A stretch of DNA of 64,000 nucleotides from Larimichthys crocea (lineage: Eukaryota; Chordata; Actinopteri; Sciaenidae): positions 7,466,061 to 7,530,060 of the forward strand of contig NC_040013.1 of NCBI RefSeq assembly GCF_000972845.2, given 5' to 3'. Both the position numbers and the translations under genes were made by a program. Below, in pieces: positions 59,305 to 64,000 of the stretch. Each line of letters opens with the position of its first letter. Positions within the stretch are counted from its first letter, which is position 1. The notes under the pieces were generated by a model. That model was not told where the DNA came from. It saw only the letters and a program-made list of their open reading frames with translations, and searched no databases.

Positions 59305-61963
59305 CACGTGTTCATTTTTGGAGATGAAGTGAGCACAGTTCAGTCAGGCAGTTGGTGAAAGGCTTTTGTTTCAAAAATAGACTGTGTTATAGTACTGCAC
59401 ATGCCAAATAGACCCGCTGAGAATGATCGCAGAGAACTGAATGATTGTTAAGAGACTGGAGTCACTTTGGCACGATCTGGCACATGCCCACTCTCAAAGA
59501 CAAAGTTATCACATTAAAACTGGCAGAACAAAAACACAAGGCAAAGTTTCAGAGATTTTAGGCCCTCAGGACAAGACTTGGCTTAATTTGCTTAAAGGAA
59601 TAATTTGACATTTTAGGGGAAAAGTTATGATTTGATGCCATTCTCAAAGCTTCAGCTGGTTGACGGGTATCTAAGACTGGAAAAAGGAAGGAAAGGGTCA
59701 GATCAGCACCCACACCACTAAATGTCACTAAATCCCACAGACTGGTCCTTTAAAGCTCACTTATTAACGTGTCATATCATTTGTTTTATCCATTCAAATA
59801 TTAAAGTTAGGATCTTTGGTTTTTGCATGAATCAAACAAATGAGACAACATGTTTCTTGCTCGCTGTGTCCCCCTGCCTTTGCTAGGCTAACCTAACCCA
59901 GTGCTCACTTTCCATTATGTCAAACCACTCCTCCCATTATATAGCTTTTTATGTCTCCCACATCCCTTTTTGGTGTGTCCTGTGATCTACGGCTCATAAA
60001 TAATCACATTTAAATGAAATTACACTCGGGGAATCTTTTAAAAAGGTTCTTTTCAGGCACCACCATTCAGAAACATGAGCGTCTTGTTCAAGAGTGCAAG
60101 AGTTTCTGTTTCAGTATCATTGTTTTTAAGGCGGAATGGGTAGTTTTTATGAAATCTAAATGACCAATGATTTAATTAAATAAATAGCTGGACAGCATGG
60201 GAAATACACATTCATATTTTTAAGAGAAGATTGAGACACCAATCATATCTATCTGTTAAATATGAAGCTAGAACGCTCTGTCCTAACAGTGTCTCAAACC
60301 GCCATGTATCTTGATTGTTGTACAGTAAATATTAAAAGAGGTGCTGGTACCTTTTGGACAGAGCCAGGCTAGCCGTTTCCCCTTAATTCCCAGTCGACTC
60401 TGTGCTAAGCTAAGGCTCTGGCTGTAACCACACAATAGGCATCATAGTGGTATTAATCATATCATCTCTTGGCAAGAACATATAATGTAATAAGTTTATT
60501 TCCCAAAATGTCAAACAATTTTTTTTTCTCTCCTTTTTTTGGCTCTGTCCCCCGTTAATCTATTTTTAGCGTGTACCATGATGAGCCAGAAATTCTGACA
60601 TGAGTCGACACAAATAAGTGAAATTGAAGTGACATTTTTTGAATGAATTTCAAGGAAATTCAAGGAGACAATCCAATCTTGCTCAGCTTGTGACTGACAC
60701 AGTAGGCGGGCACAGCAGTGGGGAGGAATCTGTCCCTCAAGTCTTGTCCACTTCCATCACAGTCAGTCATCGCCGTCACTGTAATGTCTCTCTCTGTCGT
60801 CTTTTCATCTCGTCTGTGTGGTTGTGTGCGGCATGCTTCACATCTTTGTCCTGTTTTCTCTTTCTCTCCCTCTCCCCCCTTTTACTACTTCTTCTCTCTG
60901 TGTTGGATGAGAAGGCAAGTCCTGGGGCGCCAGAGGATGACGGCAAGTTGTCGGTAGGTCCTGTCTGATTGACACTCTTCCCGTCTGCTTCTGTGTTTGT
61001 CCCTGTTTCTGTGTAGATGTAATAGTGTAACTTGTGTTTCTCCCACCATGTACACTGTTATCTCTAACCTTCAGCCTCCCCGTGTGCAGAGAGTAGCTCC
61101 GTCTGTTTTCTGAAGCCCTTTTGCAACGGATACATTTTGTACGCGGCGTGCAAAAGACAATCGAGGAAGGAGCATGTGTTTAGAAAACCGAAGACTCTTT
61201 TAATGTTTGTACACGTCTAAAAAGCACACCACAGTGTTTAGTTTTCATCCAGATTGCAAAGGAAGAAGATAAAACAAGGAGTCTTCAGGGTCACACCAGG
61301 AAGCCACATCTTACACAAGCCTTGCCAGTCTTCATGTCTCCCTTGCCTCCCGCTCACACCCATATGGGCCTGTGAATTAGCGCCTGACACCTCCTGTGCC
61401 TACGCATCACCTGTGGGCAGCCAAAGGGGGACACTCTCCAAACAGCTGCCGCTTGCAACGGTGCCTAATTTCCCACAGTTCTCCAGTTCAGCTTCAACTG
61501 CAGGATTGACCTTGGCGAGGGTTGTTTTGGGAGAAAGAGCACGCCACGTGAACTGTGAACGTCTGTCTTAACCCATGGGAGTTATTTTTTAAGAAGCTGA
61601 GGCATTTTATGATAATTTTTACTGGGTTGCAGGTTCCGCTTAGAGGTTTTATGCAAAAGAGGATTATTCCAAACAGCTTGGATTAGAAATGGCTCTAGTA
61701 AAGTGCTTACAAGTCATGTTAATATCAGCATATGCGCTTTATAAGAAACAGTTGTTGGTAAAACACATTTCTTTTGCTTGTAATAAACATCTCCGAACAT
61801 CTCCAGCCAGGGCAGCAGGGATGTTTGATTGACACCTTGTTTCTCCTCTCACAGGCCAGGCCTCGGCTTCAGAGGGGGGGTAGTTCCGCCTCCCTGCACA
61901 ACAGCTTGATGAGGAACAGCATTTTCCAGCTGATGATTCACACGTTGGACCCTTTAAGTGAAG
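45252..61963 (+). CDS. slc24a2: Sodium/potassium/calcium exchanger 2 (NCKX2), 5' part, partial
   Basis: A K+-dependent Na+/Ca2+ exchanger of the plasma membrane of neurons and cone photoreceptors. Exons: 45252-46154, 60915-60953 and 61855-61963; the rest lies beyond the window. The 301 residues of the first exon hold a basic N-terminus, a first hydrophobic segment (about 38-57), an extracellular loop with N-x-S sequons at N92 and N108, a membrane segment at about 127-153, and the alpha-1 repeat with the ion-binding [10 protein letters not shown] at about 177-186 and [11 protein letters not shown] at 200-210. Further hydrophobic segments follow to about 275. The last exon reads [20 protein letters not shown] then [12 protein letters not shown], the start of the cytoplasmic loop, diagnostic of SLC24A2. 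The track also permits GTG at 45231, but the ATG at 45252 (G at -3) is preferred. Confidence 0.93.
47502..47553 (+). repeat. (GT)26 microsatellite
   Basis: Uninterrupted TG/GT dinucleotides. Confidence 0.97.
47935..47968 (+). repeat. (GT)n microsatellite, imperfect
   Basis: GT dinucleotides with a GCAT interruption. Confidence 0.9.
49077..49090 (+). promoter_or_regulatory. CTCF-like motif (13 of 14 positions)
   Basis: CCACTTGGTGGCAG differs from CCASYAGRKGGCRS only at position 6. It lies inside the slc24a2 intron. It is a motif match only. Confidence 0.3.
51911..52002 (+). repeat. Perfect 2 x 46 bp tandem duplication
   Basis: The 46-bp unit starting TTCATTGTAAGCATGTCAAC occurs at 51911-51956 and again, unchanged, at 51957-52002. 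Nothing similar was seen elsewhere in the window. Confidence 0.95.
53333..53373. repeat. (TA)20 microsatellite
   Basis: Uninterrupted TA dinucleotides. Confidence 0.95.
54228..54640. other. Candidate conserved non-coding element in the slc24a2 intron
   Basis: GC-richer, non-repetitive sequence inside an AT-rich intron. It includes CTAATGAGCTAATTAAG (two homeodomain-like TAAT cores around 54556-54572) and a CG-containing block around 54400-54480. It has no recognisable protein. Enhancer activity is inferred only. Confidence 0.25.
58040..58340. other. Candidate conserved non-coding element in the slc24a2 intron
   Basis: Complex, non-repetitive sequence with higher GC than its surroundings and several possible factor sites (TTTTGCATGATG, TCATCGATAATT, GATTGCATATGAG). 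It has no coding signal. This is a by-eye judgement of complexity, not a conservation measurement. Confidence 0.2.
59241..59302 (+). repeat. (CA)31 microsatellite
   Basis: Uninterrupted CA dinucleotides, the longest perfect dinucleotide run in the window. Confidence 0.97.
59591..59832 (+). mobile_element. MITE copy, plus orientation
   Basis: Begins CTTAAAGGAATAATTTGACA and ends in AAAGCTCACTTATTAACGTG followed by a TTTGTTTTATCC block, the order of blocks of a common fish MITE also present at 42798. It is degenerate. Confidence 0.5.
60255..60518 (-). mobile_element. MITE copy, minus orientation
   Basis: Holds GGACAGAGCCAGGCTAGCC, CTGTGCTAAGCTAAGGCTCT and TTCCCAAAATGTCAAAC, the reverse complement of the same family's blocks (the last being the element's usual start). 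It sits about 420 bp from the plus-oriented copy, 400 bp before the 39-bp slc24a2 exon. Confidence 0.5.
60915..60953 (+). CDS. slc24a2: slc24a2 39-bp exon in the cytoplasmic loop
   Basis: The exon encodes [13 protein letters not shown] in phase 0 between a pyrimidine-rich acceptor ending GAGAAG and a GTAGGT donor. It has the right phase and length to stand where human NCKX2 has a 13-residue acidic stretch before 'RPRLQRGG'. An acceptor 3 bp upstream would add one Lys. Poor sequence conservation makes this exon less certain than its neighbours. Skipping it would keep the frame. Confidence 0.65.
61855..61963 (+). CDS. slc24a2: slc24a2 exon with [12 protein letters not shown] motif
   Basis: Acceptor CTCTCACAG, 109 bp, donor GTGAGA. 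It encodes 36 residues plus one base, starting ARPRLQRGG and ending DPLSE, nearly identical to NCKX2 and serine-rich at the start of the large cytoplasmic loop. The next exon lies outside the window. Confidence 0.93.
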
Positions 61964-64000
61964 GTGAGACAGTTAGACAACACTAGTCTTCAAGGATGGG
62001 TTTATCATTTGGAAGTCTCTAACGTGCAGGGTATATAGCACAGATGTACGGAAACCAAGACCATCGCTGGAAGAAAACTGCTGTATATGATGAGCACATC
62101 CGATTCCCCAGATTTGAGCTCACATTCTTGGCTATGAATAACAAAACCAAGAATCCTCTAAAGTTATTAATTCCACAGTTGTTCATGTTATGTACCTCTT
62201 TAAATCCAGTGTCTCCACCATTAACATTTGGAAATGCTTCTTTATCCTCTATATGCCTAGAATGAATTGATCCCTCTTTAAAACAAAATAGTCCGTGTGA
62301 GACAAGGTGAGCTTGGTGTCAGAGCACAGCTGAGGTGGAAGATCATTTTCCTTTAATCCAAGACGAAGGCCTATTAGCTTAGCTAAAGGAAATGTAAAAC
62401 GGTGGTGTCAGTGCTCGGCGCAGGGGATGAATATGTTAATACGCCGGGAGGGGGAGGGGGGGTGCAGTGTCATCCCATTCTCAACCCACCACAAAAAGAT
62501 GAAGGGGAAAAAAAATTCACATTAATGGGGAGCAAAGAGTGGTTTGGGGAGGGTCTAAAGAATCTGTTATTAGAGTGTCTTCATGTTTAGCTTTCGTAAA
62601 GGTCTTTGAATTGGATGTGAAAGTAGTTTCTCATGGTGTGATGAATTGTAATCCGTAGAAATGAATATTAATGTTGAAACTAATTCCTGTTTTTATTCCC
62701 TTTTCCTTTTTAGTTTTCATGGAAATGTATTTACAGTGTATGCTGATTGCTTAATTTATTTATTTAAGTTTATTTTACAAAAAAACACTTTCACAGTCAC
62801 TTATCTGCATAAAACAATGTCCTGACTAAATATTTACCCTCTGGATGGATGTGCAGACGTCTGCTCAGGAATGAAGAGGCATTTTATCTTTTTTTCGAAA
62901 TGACTGTACATTCCTTGAAAGCCAAACCTAGAATGAGTCAGCTCAGGAAAGATTATTAAGCTGCGCCGAGGCGGACCTTAAAGTGCCCATTAACATGCAT
63001 CAACTCGTTGTCGTACACTGAATCCAAGGCATCCCATCTCTGAGTGTATTCATCTTCCCATCTCAGCGATTAATGTAAATCTTAGCCTGCTGGGGAAATA
63101 GAGGTCTGTATGGACAGTCATATATGTATGAGAGAGGGTTATACATTCACCACCCTGCCACTCCTTGTAAAACCATTTGTCTTTTGGTCTTCTTAGAGGC
63201 ATCTGACTTGCATAGATGATGGTAGACTAAAATATTTATTGCATGTTTGAGGGCACGAAGACTTGACTGGATTGTACGTTTAAAAATTCAGGTTTTAAAC
63301 ACGACCAAGCATCAAAAAATGTCATGTCAGAATTAATTTAACTCTTGCTTGAGTACAAATGGAGCAGAAAAGATGTTACACCAGACTTTTGGCAAATTAC
63401 TGCCTGGAAATGAATGCAGTGAAACAACAACTACAGTGTTGCACGACTTGAGGATTGAATTAATTACTACAGAGAACAAAAGAAACACTTTGTTTAATTT
63501 GAATATAGTTTGAAATTTCCATGTAGCACGTCAGAAGTTTTGACACGCTCCAGTGATCATATTACGATGATATTGGTCCCGAGAACATTTTAAAATGCAA
63601 TCATAACATGCCCAATTTGTTTAATGCGTTAAATCATTTCATTGATCCATTACTGTAAAGGCCCAATAAAAGTCGGCCCCATTCGGAGCGACTGTGCTCC
63701 GTGCACATTTACTGATATCATAAATGCAAAGGAGCGTTTTGCTGGTGAAGCTCGTAGCGTGGAGAGAGACAAACAGGTGCACCCATCAAAGACGGAGGCT
63801 GTGCTGCTTGTCCTTGTGTGCTCTTAGGCTTTAAGTGTAGCTCAGCTGGGCCGAGGGGAGCTGGCAGGGCTCCATCCATACATTTTTCATAGATATTTCT
63901 CAAAATAATCATCCGCATTTCCGAGCTGAAAGAAGGTCTGAGGTTGTTTTGCTAGTGCTGGGAACTGGATACCTTTCACTTGTTAGACTTTTAGAGGTAG
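61964..64000 (+). other. slc24a2 intron continuing past the window edge
   Basis: 2 kb with a G-rich patch near 62447-62461 and otherwise AT-rich sequence. No exon of NCKX2 was recognised, so the following exon must lie beyond 64000. Confidence 0.6.

Larger units (their letters stand above)
46155..60914 (+). other. slc24a2 large intron (14.8 kb)
   Basis: It separates the exon with the first alpha repeat from the 39-bp exon. It holds several microsatellites, a 46-bp tandem duplication, two inverted MITE copies, a possible retroelement tail near 46650-46680 (CACTGTGGGATTAATAAAAC), and islands of higher GC with homeodomain-like TAAT motifs. No nested gene was recognised. The open frames at 48.4, 50.3, 51.2, 52.5, 54.2 and 56.2 kb do not resemble known proteins. 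Confidence 0.7.

Overview
The window is vertebrate nuclear DNA, almost certainly from a ray-finned fish and probably a percomorph. The basis is intron-rich genes with GT-AG junctions, AT-rich intergenic DNA, many (CA)n and (TA)n microsatellites, a decayed Tc1-like transposon, a tRNA-headed SINE with a teleost-type tail, and LINE reverse-transcriptase remnants. Gene calls were made by joining exons by eye and recognising the proteins. No database was searched.

Layout. 1-10.6 kb (+): the 3' end of a membrane collagen, called col25a1, with Gly-X-Y exons, two tandem alternative C-terminal exons and a long 3' UTR. 11.6-19.7 kb (+): complete etnppl in 13 coding exons (496 aa). 19.7-24.0 kb: intergenic, with a hAT-type MITE and LINE fragments. 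24.0-25.6 kb (-): complete ostc in 4 exons (149 aa). 26.6-28.9 kb (-): complete rpl34 in 4 coding exons (117 aa) plus a non-coding first exon. The order col25a1-etnppl-ostc-rpl34 matches the gene block known on human 4q25, and this supports col25a1 over its paralogues col13a1 and col23a1.

29.6-40.6 kb: no gene. About 5.4-5.5 kb is present twice in the same orientation, with a run of 10 N between the copies. The copies differ mainly by small indels and the left copy is shorter, so a false duplication made during assembly or gap filling is the likeliest explanation. 40.6-43.5 kb: a SINE and MITEs.

43.6 kb to the end (+): the 5' part of slc24a2 (NCKX2), with a probable non-coding first exon, a large coding exon holding the N-terminus and first alpha repeat, a 14.8 kb intron, a 39-bp exon and a 109-bp exon. 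The gene runs off the right edge. SLC24A2 lies on a different human chromosome (9p22), so 29-40 kb spans a change of synteny relative to human. Two divergent CTCF-like motifs lie at that place.

The genes do not form a pathway: a neuronal membrane collagen, a phosphoethanolamine-degrading enzyme, an N-glycosylation subunit, a ribosomal protein and a Na/Ca-K exchanger. I found no undescribed multi-gene system. The most useful observations are the duplicated block, the alternative collagen exons, the divergent CTCF motifs and candidate conserved elements in the large slc24a2 intron.
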